64,000 nucleotides of DNA from Cephalotus follicularis (GCA_001972305.1 BDDD01005208.1:26333-90332), one strand, 5' to 3'; positions 43,172-53,658 are shown, counted from the first letter of the stretch. Numbers and translations are program-made. Notes: a model not told the origin generated them from the sequence alone.

Positions 43172-44924
43172 TATTTAATGGCAAAGAAGCTTGAAGTCAG
43201 TCATTTTGGGCTGAGAAAGAGAGTACTCCCGCTGAGAGTGTAGTGGAGAATTCGTGGAGATCAAAAGAGAAAGGAATTCCAAAGCAAAAGTAAGGAAATT
43301 TTATACCTATTTATGTCAAAGCTTCCCCTGTTTTGTTCTTAATTTTATAGCAGATTCTTTTATTGATAACCTGTTCAATTCTCAATGGATTTTCGAATGT
43401 TTGGATGTTCTGGAAACTTTAAGATGTCCTCTTTAAATGTTATGTTTTGTATGTTTCAAGATTCTATCGTTTTCTTGATGGAAATTCATGTTTTAATTTG
43501 CTGTTCAGGCACTATTTTATTTCTGGATTATGCAGCAGCTTCTTTAAATCATATCTTGCTCATTTATTGATGAAAAATTAAATAGTTGGATGTTTTGGAA
43601 ACCTAAAAATGTCTACTTTAACTGTTATGTTTTATGCATCTCGAAATTCTATCGAATTTTTGGTGTAAAGCTATGTTTTCTTCTACTGTTCATGTCCTGT
43701 TTTCTTATGAAACCAGCCACATTCAAAAATTCATAGAGGATTCAATTCTCAACCAATTGTTATCATCTTGATCTTTCTGAAATATTCAAGATGTATACTT
43801 TAATGTTTATGTTTTGAGTTTTGTCTGAAAATGCTTGTTTCTATATGAATTATCCGTTTTCGTAAAGTTGCGCAAAACTGTTTTCTAAAGATTTTTTAGT
43901 TAATTACTCAAATGATGGGAAAGGTTTATGAATTGTAAAAGAGATGTTATGAAATGATTTTTATGATTGCTTTGAACTGATCACTCAAAGTAAATGATGA
44001 ATGAACCACCCTTGGTTTGTGATCCAAGGGGAGAGGAGCGAGATGCTCAATGTTAATGGAGCCGAGCGTGCTCACGGACATGCATGTGATGTAAGGATAG
44101 TAATCGGGGAGTGCACAATGCCCCGGTGAAGCAGTGTAAAGGGTTCATTAAGGTTTTTATGATTTTTATGTTTACGAAATGATCTAGTTATGATATTAAC
44201 TAGAAAAGTGATATGTTTTATGAAATGTTCTAGTTATATGTATTGACTAGAAAAAAAATGTTACGATGAAATGTGTTTACTGTAAAAACACCTTACTGAG
44301 CTATTTTGAGCTCATTCCTTTCAATGTTGTTTTCAAATAAAATGTTTTCAGGAAATGAATGAATGGAGATTGCGAGCTTAGAGGAAGCTCTTAAGAAGGA
44401 GTTTTTGAGAACAAAAGACTATGAAATGATGTTGCTTTATTGTTTTATTATGTAATAGGAATAAAGTTTTTCCGCTGTAATGTAAAAGAATGATCCTGTG
44501 TAATGTAGACCTATGATATGGTTATGAAATCTTTTTATAAGATGATTATGTGTAAAGATGAATTGAAGATTATGTACGGTTTTGCAAGACGTGAATTTAT
44601 GATGTTATATACTTTTAGAGAATAGTACCAAAGGATGTAACGTTTCACACCCAACGTAACGCAACCGATCTTTGGAGTTCGCTTTGAGCTTAAGGTGGAC
44701 TCGGATCGGGGTCGCTACAGTTCTAAGGTAGGGGGAAAGTCGTTTTTGCACTTAATCTCAAGTGTTAATGTTTTCCATGAAATGAAATGCATGTTTATGT
44801 TGTATTGTGAGCCTGGAATGTGTTGTTGCATAAATGTGTTGTTTTGGGTTGAGTTGGGTGTGTGTTGTGGCTTGTGTAGCTGCTGTTTTTCTGCATTTTT
44901 TGCAGAATCCAGCCGTCTGCCCGT

Positions 44925-45165
44925 GTTGGGCAGCCGACTGCTTAATGGTTCCAGTCGACTGTCCATGTTTGTTTCTGGGAAGTGCCTGCAGAGGTTGTGT
45001 AGTCGACTGCTGTAGGTCAGCAGCTGACTGTCGAGTGTAAGCAGCCGACTGTCAAGAGTGACAACCGACTGTCTAGTATGGGTAGCTGACTGCCAGTGTT
45101 AGGCAGCCGACTGTTTTAAGGGGAACAGCCGACTGTCAGTGGGAGACAGCTGACTGTCAGGGCCT
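44925..45165. repeat. CAGTCGACTG-type palindrome array in LTR G, second cluster
   Basis: About ten words such as CAGCCGACTGC, CAGTCGACTGTCC, AGTCGACTGC, CAGCTGACTGTC and CAGCCGACTGTC are spaced 20-26 bp apart. The two-cluster layout matches LTR C, but the palindrome is different. Confidence 0.85.
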
Positions 45166-46322
45166 GTTTTGCCTTGTGAACGTGTGTGTGCATCGTGTAA
45201 TGTGATATTTTCCTTCGTGAAGATTTATAAACTGCTTTGGACATTGTGATAACTGATTGTGAACTGCTTTTTGGATGTGCATTGTTGATTTATGAAAATC
45301 ATTAATTTACACGAAAATGTATGTTTCGAGAAAATATATATTTTCGAACCGTGAAAATGACTTCCAAAACACCGTGAACCGAGTTTTGTGATATTGTGAA
45401 CCGAGAACCGTGACATCTTCAAGTATCTTTATTTTATCAATTTACTTGGAAAACTGTTTTGAGCATCGAGATGACTACGATTGTGACTGAGTTGACTGTG
45501 ATTGCTGATTGTGATTGTGATTGTGACCGTACTAGTTGCGTGGCAGAGATGCCAGCGATGACTAGTGGTCGGGTTGAGTCAGGGGCCAGGAGTTGGCTGG
45601 GTGACTCACTGCGTCGTGACCTGCTTCATGCCATCCGGAGTCGGGGTCGATGACGGGATGTACGACGTTGGGGCCAAGAGTTGGCGACGCTCTTTGTACA
45701 CATCGTGAACCGTGTTTTGTGTAGTCCTTTGGACTTGTTTGAGACCGTGAATTGTGACATTGTGATACCGCGATTTTTGTGACATCGTGACATCATGGTT
45801 TGGCATATGTGTATATATATATATATGCATCGAGATATAGTATGTACTGCATCATGTTGCATTCATGCTTTGGTTTTATTGATCTTATGTTGCTTTTATG
45901 ACTTTGGCCGAGTGAGGACAAAGGCTAACCCCCCTACTGTTGTAGATTGATGCCGCGTTTTGGATATCGCCGGGCATGGCTGTATCAGACAGTGAAGTAG
46001 CGGAGTTTATTCTTTAAGTGTTTTGTAAGCAGTGTGTAAACATGTTGTACTTTGGTTCATGTATTAATGTTTAACGTGGTTGTTGTATCGACTTTTGGAT
46101 CACGCTCCGTTTGTGGGCTTTTTAGCTATGCTTCACTGTGGTTGTTGTGAGAATCATGTGGTATGGGATGCATGGTTCTGTTTGCCTTCAGCTTATAGTT
46201 ATACGCTTCCGCAAGTTTGATGTTTAATCAAAACTTTTAAGTTTTATTGTTCTCTGTATAAGCTGGATGTTTCTTAAATTGCCATGTTGTATGTTGTTAA
46301 TGCAAGCGGGGTGTGACAGCAG

Positions 46323-46334
46323 TGGTATCAGAGC
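46323..46334 (+). promoter_or_regulatory. Primer-binding site of G (initiator tRNA-Met)
   Basis: TGGTATCAGAGC, four bases after the LTR, is a full match to the initiator tRNA-Met site. Confidence 0.88.
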
Positions 46335-46427
46335 ATATATCCATTTATATGCTTAGCTTGGATATTATCCTTGGCAATTAACTTGTTTCCTCAAGAGGAC
46401 TAATGACATCTTTCTTATAGGAAGAAG

Positions 46428-47560
46428 ATGGACGGTCGGAGAAGGCGCGGACGTAGGACCGTTAATGAGGATGTTCCCGAGGATGTGAATCTTGGGGGAG
46501 AACCGATGAATGATGTTCCACAGGGGGCAGCACCTAATGTGAGGGATCCGATGGACCGCATTGCTGACTACATCTAGCAGTAGATAGCTGCTAATCAGCA
46601 ACAGATGGCCGCTAATGCAGCGAATATGGAGGAGATGCGGAGATTGTATGTTTAAGCTCAGCCTCAGCCGATGGCTCCAGCTCAGGGTGTGCACGATGAT
46701 GGTAGCCGGTTTGGCAGAAACCTGGAGAGGTTCATAAGACAGAATCCACCTAGTTTTAGGGGAGAGTTGGATGCTACCACTGCTGAGAGGTGGCTACAGG
46801 ATCTTAAGAAGATCTTTGAGGTGTAGGAGTGTACTGACAGGCAGAAACTGAGATTTGCGGTGTGCCAATTATGGGGTGAGGCCACTCACTGGTGGGAGAT
46901 GGTCAAAGCTAAATGGGAGGATACTGGAGTTGTAGGCACCTGGGAGGGGTTTCAGGAGGAGTTTCTGGCAGCGTATGTGCCACGCATAGAGCATGAGCGG
47001 AGAGAGATGGAGTTCTTGGAGCTACGTCAGGGGGAGATGACTGTGGCCGAGTACCAGGCCAGGTTTGTTGAGCTTGCCAGACATTCAACCTATTTGGTGG
47101 TAGATGAGGAAAAGAAGGTTCAGAGCTTCCTGAGGGGCTTGCGACCGGATCTTTGGTCTCGGATTAGAGTGATGGATCTTGGTACCTTTGTGGAGGTTAC
47201 CCAGAAAGCAAGGCTGTTGGATAGTGTGTTGAATGAAGACAGGGCTGAGAGGGCCCGAGCACAGCAGAGCAGGCAGACACAAAATCAGTCTAGACCAGCA
47301 TCGTCTAAGTGGCAGGGCAGTGGTTCCCCGTCGAAGTCCCCGAGGAACAGGTCTCAGCAGACAGCTTCACAAGGTGCTCCTAGTCAGGGGAGTGATGCAA
47401 GGACTGGGGTTTGCTTTCACTGTGGTCGTGCAGGTCACCAGCAGAAAGACTGTTGGGCAAAGAAAGGGTTGTGTTTGAGGTGTGGCACAGCGGGGCATTC
47501 CATGAGGGATTGCCCAAGAGGAACGGCGACAGTACCCACTGGGCCAGCTAGTGGTAGTGC
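46428..47560 (+). pseudogene. gag of chromovirus G, cut by the assembly N
   Basis: The ATG at 46428 opens an Arg-rich N-terminus (MDGRRRRGRRTVNED). The frame is continuous to 47560 apart from four stops: TAG 46574, TAG 46581, TAA 46653 and TAG 46824. From 46860 it is open for 236 codons, with [46 protein letters not shown] and the double CCHC knuckle (CFHCGRAGHQQKDC and CLRCGTAGHSMRDC). All four stops are one C-to-T change from Gln codons. It is the same gag family as C. Sequence beyond the N does not continue it. Confidence 0.87.
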
Positions 47561-47561
47561 N
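47561..47561. other. Single ambiguous base (N), assembly join
   Basis: The only non-ACGT base in the window. Gag of G stops here in mid-linker and the next base starts in the middle of an A-family LTR, so the N marks a scaffolding join or a collapsed gap. Confidence 0.9.
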
Positions 47562-48268
47562 TGTCTTTGAAAGACGTCGATGTCTTTCCCTATTTATGTA
47601 GAGAACTGGCCAAAGACGTCGACGTCCTTGGAGAAAGGAGTCGACACTTTTCAATAAAAACAGCATGAGAATGCGCATCGATGTTCGACATCGATGTCTT
47701 TCCAGGGGAGAGACATCTCGAGGCAAAGACGTCGACGTCTTTGAAAGACGTCGATGTCTTTGCTGCATAATCAAGGATATAGCACTCAGATGAAAAAGAC
47801 ATCGACGTCTTTGGGCTAAGGGTCGATGCCTTTCCCGGGCAGAGTCGATTTTTAGGCAGAAGATGGGGCCAATCTCAAGTCAAAATCCAATTTAAAGCCA
47901 TTCTTTGAAAACCAAAGTTTACAATTAATCATTTGAGGTTAGTAAGACTGGTTATAACCTTCCAAATTCAATTTCAATCCTTTAATTAACAATTAGGTCA
48001 AGGATTAGCTATAAACCCTAAAAACCTCAATTAACTCAATTCAATCACTCAATCAATCATGCAATTCAGTCAATCAATCAATAAAGCAATAGGCAATTCA
48101 ATAAAGAAGTCCTACCTATCACTGAAGCTTCAAAAGTTGAGCTTCCAATCACTCAATCGGTTGCTATGCCGTTCAATCACCAATCCACTCCTTGCAATCA
48201 TTGTTCTTGTCAAAGGAGATGCAAATCCGGGGCTGCAATGGTGGAAGATGGAGGCTGCCAGCAAGAGG

Positions 48269-48303
<35 letters not shown>

Positions 48304-48522
48304 GGAAATATGAGAGTAAGGAGAGAGAGAATTGACTTATATAGTCAATTCGATCAACTCTCCGAAACTCGGCCCAAAATCCTAACTATACATGCATGCG
48401 ATCAATACAATATCAATAGGTATTAGAATACCTCAATTCAAAATAGTTCAGTACGGTCCAAAACGGTACAATACGGTATGATGTATGCATGAAGAGTACA
48501 AAAGGGAATTCGGGTCGTCACA
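47562..48522 (-). mobile_element. Element H: partial A-family LTR
   Basis: Homologous to about 6290-7270 of LTR A, with the palindrome array (47562-47850), an AT-rich part, a (GA)n run at 48265-48298 and the end GGGTCGTCACA. Its other part is lost at the N. It abuts element I inside the integrase gene. Confidence 0.83.
48265..48298 (+). repeat. (GA)n microsatellite
   Basis: About fourteen consecutive GA dinucleotides within GA-rich LTR sequence. Confidence 0.9.
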
Positions 48523-49000
48523 TTTTCTGTGATCGTGGCCGGGGGTTCTGCTTCTACCCACTTGGTAAAATAATCCACTACAATAATGAGAAACTTCCTC
48601 TGGCCTGTCGCCACGGGTAGTGGTCCGACGAAGTCCATTCCCCATTGTCCAAAGGGCCAGGGGGCCGTGATAGACGTCAGAGGTTGAGAAGGTCTTCTGC
48701 TTATGTTTGCGTTCCTCTGGCATTTGTCACATTTTCTTACCAATATTGATGCAAGGTCGGCCAGTAGTAGCCATGCCTCAATAGTTTGTGGGACAAAGTT
48801 CTACCCTCCATGTGGTTGCCACAAACTCCTTCATGGACTTCCCTTAGAGCATAATCAGCCTCTAAGGGAGTTAAGCACCTCAGCCAAGGAAAAGAGAATG
48901 ACCTTTTGTAGAGGATCCCATCTTGGAGTTGAAATCTGTTTGATCTGTACATCAGTTTTCTTGTCTCTTCGGTGTCTTCGGATAAAATGTCGTTCCTCAG
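48523..49000 (-). pseudogene. Integrase N-terminal part of Tat/Retand element I
   Basis: On the minus strand: SNRFQLQDGILYKRSFSFPWLRC, the HHCC finger (REVHEGVCGNHMEGRTLSHKL, then CDKCQRN), and the first core motif GMDFVGPLPVATG and VVDYFTKWVEAEP, reaching ITENV where H begins. A frameshift between the two Cys/His halves near 48740 breaks it. It is closely similar to the integrase of J. Confidence 0.85.
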
Positions 49001-49405
49001 TCAGTTGAGAAATGGGGTCATCCAGTTTGGCTTATGTGGTATGTCTATGTCCATCACATCTACTTCAGAGATGGTGGGCCTGTCCAGGTAGTCTACTAGC
49101 ATGGTCTGATTTTTCTCCAGCTCCCCTGTCGTGGCTAGTTTTGATAACTGGTCGAAATTCTCCACCGATCTCTGAGCCAGGGTGAAATACCACGACTGGA
49201 CTGCTCCAGTCAGTGTTGACGGGAATCCTCGGCAGAGTGTAGCGTCTGAAGCTTGGTGCACCAACATGGTTTGTCTGTAGGTGCGTACATGTTGAATAGG
49301 ATCCGTGGATCCATCGTACTTATCAAGGCTCGGGAGCCGGAATCCGCTGGGGATATGCTCTGTCATGATCTCCGATGTGAAGGGGTGGGCGCTAATGTTG
49401 CGCAC
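49001..49405 (-). pseudogene. In-frame gag-integrase deletion fusion of element I
   Basis: An open frame of 134 aa begins with gag (RLPSLDKYDGSTDPIQHVRT, then LVHQASDATLC) up to VENFDQL. It continues without a break as SKLATTGELEKNQ and VDVMDIDIPHKPNWMTPF, which in J lies between RNase H and integrase. The join falls at a short shared word (GACCA..T, coding DQL) near 49146-49153. By J coordinates about 3.3 kb, including protease, RT and RNase H, is missing. Confidence 0.85.
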
Positions 49406-50094
49406 CTCTGACAGATACCCCCTTGGATGGGCGGCTCCTTAGAGCCTTCTCTCCACCTCGGCAAGCGTTCTGTTCATTGCTTGCTCCACATCCTCAATGT
49501 TCCTAGCCCTGCTAGAAACATGTGACCCCCTGGCCAGTGTGGCCGCGCGGTCTACCTTGCTCCCCTAGACCATTCCTGCTCGGCGTGGAGCATTAGATCG
49601 TGCTCGTGCATCCTCTGCCCCCCTGGCTTTCCCTTGGGGGTATACCTCCATAGCCTAGTGCTCAAGATGTACTCTTCTAGGATCGTTGGGCTGATCCCGG
49701 GCAGTTGAGGACTCTGCCCTCTGAGATGCATTGATCTCAGGTTTCCTCCCTAGGGGAATATTGTCCCCTGACCGCCTCGAGGGGAGTCTCTCTCCCCTCA
49801 GCGGGTTTCGCTTGGCACCTCGGGGTGCCCTATCTCCACCACTGGCCTGACAAGGCCGCTTAGACCTTGGATGTTTTTTGGGGTAGGTCTGGCCTAGGCC
49901 TGGTTGGCAATGTTGGTTGTCAACAAATTTGTGAGTCGCTCCATTCCCTGGAGGAGTAGATTGAGTTGCTCCCCGGTGACGGGAGCTTGTTCCGGAGCCG
50001 TAACTTGGCCGGCTTCAGGAGGAGGTGGTGGGATCTCCTGTTGTTAACTGTTGGTGGCTCCAAACTAGTTGTTGGTGTTCTTTCTCGGAGGCAT
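49406..50094 (-). pseudogene. gag N-terminal part of element I
   Basis: The start codon is at 50092-50094 (MPPRKN, as in J). Minus-strand similarity to the J gag continues to 49406 (PVTGEQLN, GMERLTNLL, and the Arg-rich linker), with stops and frameshifts. Open frames listed on other strands here are shadows. Confidence 0.78.
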
Positions 50095-50118
50095 GATTCT
50101 TGATAGCTTTTTGCTGTG

Positions 50119-50139
50119 TTTCCCACAGACGGCGCCAAC
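50119..50139 (-). promoter_or_regulatory. Primer-binding site of element I
   Basis: The minus strand reads TTGGCGCCGTCTGTGGGAAA next to the LTR start, the site typical of Tat elements and shared with J. Confidence 0.75.
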
Positions 50140-50566
50140 TGTTGATGCTGAAAACCTTCCTTCAACAGTACCCTACGTGGAGGGCTTTGATTTGTTAATG
50201 GAAACGCTGGAATCTATGTCCGAGAAAGTAATTTAGTTGATAATCCCTGCACAAATAGAATAAAAAGGTTGAAGGTCCAGGAGGTTGCTCTCCCGGGGAC
50301 ACTCCGACGCTCAAGTTAGATATTGCACAGAGAAAATAAGGTTCTTTAGAGTGCTAAAATGACTGACCTGTATAAAGTCATTAGTTTACGTATTTATAGA
50401 CCTTGAATGTAATCGTAGAGCATGGAATTTAGAGTTGACGGTTGCCCTTAAGGAAAATGCCCCAGAAGCCCGAGCATTTCCCCTGATCTCCACCGGATTT
50501 GGTGGTACTTTCTCTTGAGGATGTGGTGTCTTGTACGTCTCTGGTCGTGGGCTGGTAACGCCCTTG
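50140..50566 (-). mobile_element. Partial 5' LTR of element I
   Basis: It starts TGTTGATGCTGAAAACC and follows LTR J for about 400 bp with frequent differences, so it is an older copy of the same family. It ends at 50566, where the CACTA terminus begins. Confidence 0.8.
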
Positions 50567-51026
50567 CACTACAAAAAAACAGGTCAACGACGAGGGCAAA
50601 CTGCGAGGGCATGGCGAGGGCACAGTAATCCCCTCGCCGTTGACCAGTTTTTTTTATTTTTTTTCTCAAAAAGGCATGGCGAGGGCACTACTACCCTCTC
50701 CATGGCGAGGGCACTAATTGCCCTCGCCATGCCCTCGTCGTACCCTATATCTGTATACCCAGCACTTTCCTTTTTTCTTCTCACTATTTTCTCTCATCAC
50801 TCATCCTCATAGCCGCTCTCTCTCTTTCTCTCTTCGCCTCCACACTGCCGCTCTCTCTCTCTGCCGATCACTGCCACTCTCTCTCTCACTGTCGGATCGC
50901 ACCCACGCCGGCCACGCCATCCAAGCCGTCCGATCACACCAGATCTCTAGCGCTGACGCCGTGATCCCCTCTCTCCAATTAGGTATTTTTTTAAAATTTT
51001 AGTTTATGTAATTTTGTATTAGTTAT
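50567..51026 (+). mobile_element. CACTA (En/Spm) transposon terminus
   Basis: It begins CACTACAAAAAAACAGG, the characteristic CACTA terminal inverted repeat. It is followed by subterminal GCGAGGGCA words in both orientations. These form hairpins: GGTCAACG (50582) with CGTTGACC (50637), and GGCATGGCGAGGGCA (50671) with TGCCCTCGCCATGCC (50730). CT-rich sequence follows to 51026. No transposase and no second terminus are seen. TTG (50564-50566) is the possible 3-bp target duplication. It is truncated by element J. Confidence 0.82.
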
Positions 51027-51676
51027 TGTTGATGCGGAAATCCTTCCGTCAACGGTACCCCACGTGTAAGGGCTTGATTTGTTTAGAGGAAACGCTGGAA
51101 TCTGTCCGAGAAAGGGTGTTGAGTAATGGTGGTTGATCCCTGCACAAGCAAGAGAGAGTGGTAGAAGGTCCAGGAGGTTATTCTCCTGGGGGCACTCCGA
51201 AGCTCAAGTTAGCTGTTGTACAGAGAATAATGGGTTCTTTGTATGGTAGAAAAATGACTGACCTTTGTATTGACTGTTGAACTGGTATTTATAGGAGCGT
51301 CTATGATTGATGAGTGTCCAATCGGGAGTGGCTGCCCCTAGGGGGAGGACGTCAGTGGCCCTGACATTTCTCATGGTCTCCTCCCCCTTTGGTGTGCGTA
51401 GCCGCAGGCCCATTAATGAATTGGAGGGTTGTGGCGGCTTGTTAGTCTCTTCCCTCACACTGATGTGATGGGGTGTCAGCCTAGTTGTGTGGCTGCGCGG
51501 GCGTGTGAGACTGGCCTTCTGGCTTGTGTGGCCTGTCAGACAGTTTGGAGGAGACCTTTTTCTTAATTGGTGACAAGACCCATGGGCCATGCCATCATTC
51601 CTTGGGAGGACAGCTGTCATCCTCCTCCCCCGACACGTGTCATTAGGTTCAAAAGGGATTTTTCCCATATCATACA
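51027..51676 (-). mobile_element. 3' LTR of element J
   Basis: 650 bp from TGTTGATGCGG to ATCATACA. On the minus strand it starts TGTATGATATGG. The TATA box is the minus-strand CTATAAATACC at 51284-51294. A polypurine tract (minus-strand GCAGGACCAGGGGG) lies at 51677-51690. Confidence 0.88.
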
Positions 51677-51785
51677 CCCCCCTGGTCCTGCTTCTTTGGC
51701 CGTGGCAGAGGAGGGGGAACATAGTTGAGGAAACGGGGCCGGGATGGTTCCCCGGGGGAAGATCTCTTGCGGATCGGCTAGCGGA

Positions 51786-52125
51786 GCGTGCCTGGGCTGA
51801 CCAGGTGAAGGGTAGAGTCCGGGCTGAGGGCCCCTCCTGGGCTGACGCGCTGAGCGTGCCTGGGCTGACCAAGTGAAGGGGAGAGTCCGGGCCAAGGGCC
51901 CCTCCTGGGCTGACGCGTGGGACCTGCCTGGGCTGACTAGGTGAAGGGCAGAGGCCGGGTTGAGGGCCCATCCTGGGATGACGCGCTGAGAGTGCCTGGG
52001 CTGACCAGGTGAAGGGCAGAGGCCGGGATGAGGGCCCCTCCTGGGCTGACGCGCTGAGCGTGCCTGGGCTGACCAGGAGAGGGGAGAGTCTGGGCCGAGG
52101 GCCCCTCCTGGGCTGACGCGCGGGA
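51786..52125 (+). repeat. 68-bp minisatellite, five copies
   Basis: The unit begins GCGTGCCTGGGCTGACCAGG and contains CCTCCTGGGCTGACGCG. It is GC-rich, imperfect, and lies between the polypurine tract and the antisense gene. The 325-aa minus-strand frame across it only reflects the repeat. Confidence 0.9.
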
Positions 52126-52279
52126 CCTTGATAGGTTCCTGTGTTGGGTGAAATAGATCCAAGTCTAGCAAACCACCCCAACCGTCAGCGTCGTAGGGTG
52201 CGACAGGTGTCGCCTCGAGCCACCACCCTTCACTCAATGCTCATTATTACGCCGTAAATTTTTGGGTTTCCTTTAATGC

Positions 52280-52490
52280 CTGACGCTTCGATCCCTGCGC
52301 ACGTCCCTTTAAGATCCTTTAAGGCTTGACGTTTCGATACCTGTGCGTGTCACTTCAAGATCTTTTAAAGCTTGACGTTTCGATACCTGCGCGTGTCACT
52401 TCAAGATCTTTTAAAGCTTGACACTTTGATACCTGCGCGTGTCACTTCAAGATCTTTTAAAGCTTGATGTTTCGATACCTGCGCGTGTCC
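52280..52490 (+). repeat. 46-bp minisatellite, about 4.6 copies
   Basis: The unit begins TTGACGTTTCGATACCTGCG and ends AAGATCTTTTAAAGC. It lies 90-300 bp upstream of the TATA-like box of the antisense gene, so it may act as its upstream element. Confidence 0.9.
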
Positions 52491-52574
52491 CCTCGTTAAC
52501 CACCCCTGACCTGACAGGGGGATCTCCACCCTTGATGGATCCTAGGATCAACGGTCCAGATTCGCCCTGGTGGC

Positions 52575-52583
52575 CTTTAAATA
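52575..52583 (+). promoter_or_regulatory. TATA-like box upstream of the antisense gene of J
   Basis: CTTTAAATACCCC lies about 180 bp before the first ATG of the antisense gene, in a setting of CT-rich sequence (CTTCTTCTCC) typical of plant core promoters. Confidence 0.55.
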
Positions 52584-52752
52584 CCCCCTTCTTCTCCAAG
52601 GGTTCTCTTTACGCATTCTCAATCCCTAAAAGCTATAGAGAGAGAAATAAAAAGCTTTTAATCTTCAAGCCTTCAACCTTCACCCTCTTTCAAACGCAAG
52701 AAACAAGGTGAGCTCATCTCCGTTCACCCTTTCCTTCTGTCCGAACTATCTA

Positions 52753-53658
52753 TGACCACCTCATCTTCCTCGTCCTTTCTCTCTGGCAACCCTATGGCAA
52801 GAACGAAGCAGACAAAGAGGCTCCTCGGGGGGCCCTGAAGCGGTCGTCTGCGCGTCCATGGGAGTAACAGTGGCTGTCCACCCCATGGATATGGAGGTGG
52901 AGATGGGGGCGTCTACTGTTGGGAACCCCAATGTTGAGGCCACCGGGGCCGGGGTCCAGGTCTTCTGGCCGGACTTTGAGGAGTCCACCATGCGCCCACA
53001 CAAGCTAGCGCAATTGGCCAAGGAGTACGCCATCCCTGGCGGGCTGGATTTGGAGATCCCAGCCGACCCCCGGTCCACTACCGTGAGCCAGCCGGGGCAT
53101 TTCATGGTGTTCCAGGACGCCTTGGAGCACGGACTGAGGCTCCCCCTGCACCCGTTCGCTATCACCGTCCTGAGACATTACCAGATCCACCCCTCCATGT
53201 TGCAAGCTCAGTCTTGGGGGTTTATCATGGGGTTCCTCGTTCGGTGCCTGGAGGCGGGGGCGGCGCCCACCATTGGACTGTTCAAGGAGTTCCACACTGT
53301 GGCCCCAACCTCAAAGAAATGTGGCTTCCACTTCAAGTCGCGTGTGAGCCGCCCTAAGCTGTTGGCCGAGAACACGAAATCAGTCAAGCGTTGGAGGGAG
53401 AAGTATTTCCTAGTCAAGAACCTCCCGGGCTTCACGCCCTGCCCTTGGGCAGATTCACTGGACATTGGGCGCCTGAACCAGAGGTCTTTCCTGACAAGGC
53501 AAGAGGCAGCGGACCTGGGGAGGCTCACGGCCCTTGAACCGGAGGACGTGCTGAAGGTCGTGTCCGAGGACCGTCTGCGAAGGCATGGGCTGAGCATGTC
53601 TGTGGGCCGCAGGGTTAGGCTGGAGCTGGAGCCTGAGGAAGGGCCCCTAGGGGCGTAG
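52753..53658 (+). pseudogene. Antisense gene of J, exon 1: gypsy-type transposon domain
   Basis: The likely original start is ATG 52753 (Ser-rich MTTSSSSSFLSGNPM), followed by a frameshift or stop before 52858. From 52858 a 266-aa frame is open. It resembles the plant putative gypsy-type transposon domain (Pfam PF04195 by recall): LAQLAKEYAIPGGLD, FMVFQDALEHGLRLPL, ITVLRHYQIHPSMLQ, IGLFKEFHTV and WREKYFLVKNLPGF. Retand and Grande-type elements carry such genes antisense to gag-pol. The function is unknown. It is more GC-rich than the rest of the window. Confidence 0.82.

Larger units (their letters stand above)
42513..44719. mobile_element. Solo LTR inserted in LTR G
   Basis: A 2207-bp segment starts TGTAAGGACCC and ends GGGGTCGCTACA, with perfect flanking GTTCT (42508-42512 and 44720-44724). 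No internal region is present. It contains a GC-rich hairpin-prone block (42596-42702), an 8-copy 22-bp tandem repeat and a few GCGCCGACGCTT words (42740-42790). The terminal sequences suggest gypsy. Confidence 0.85.
41909..46318 (+). mobile_element. 5' LTR of chromovirus G, split by a solo LTR
   Basis: The LTR starts TGTAACGCCCGAGG and ends GCGGGGTGTGACA, followed by the primer-binding site. A 2.2-kb solo LTR occupies 42513-44719. The LTR's own sequence is 41909-42512 plus 44725-46318, about 2.2 kb. It is related to LTR C (for example the GGGGCCAGGAGTTGG words at 45580 and on the minus strand at 21450). It carries two arrays of CAGTCGACTG-type words and a TATA box (CTTTATAAGG) at about 42219-42228. 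Confidence 0.85.

Noticed and set aside
51204..52181. 325-aa minus-strand frame, Pro/Ser-rich
   Set aside because: It reads through LTR J and the 68-bp minisatellite; the repetitive protein only reflects the repeat.
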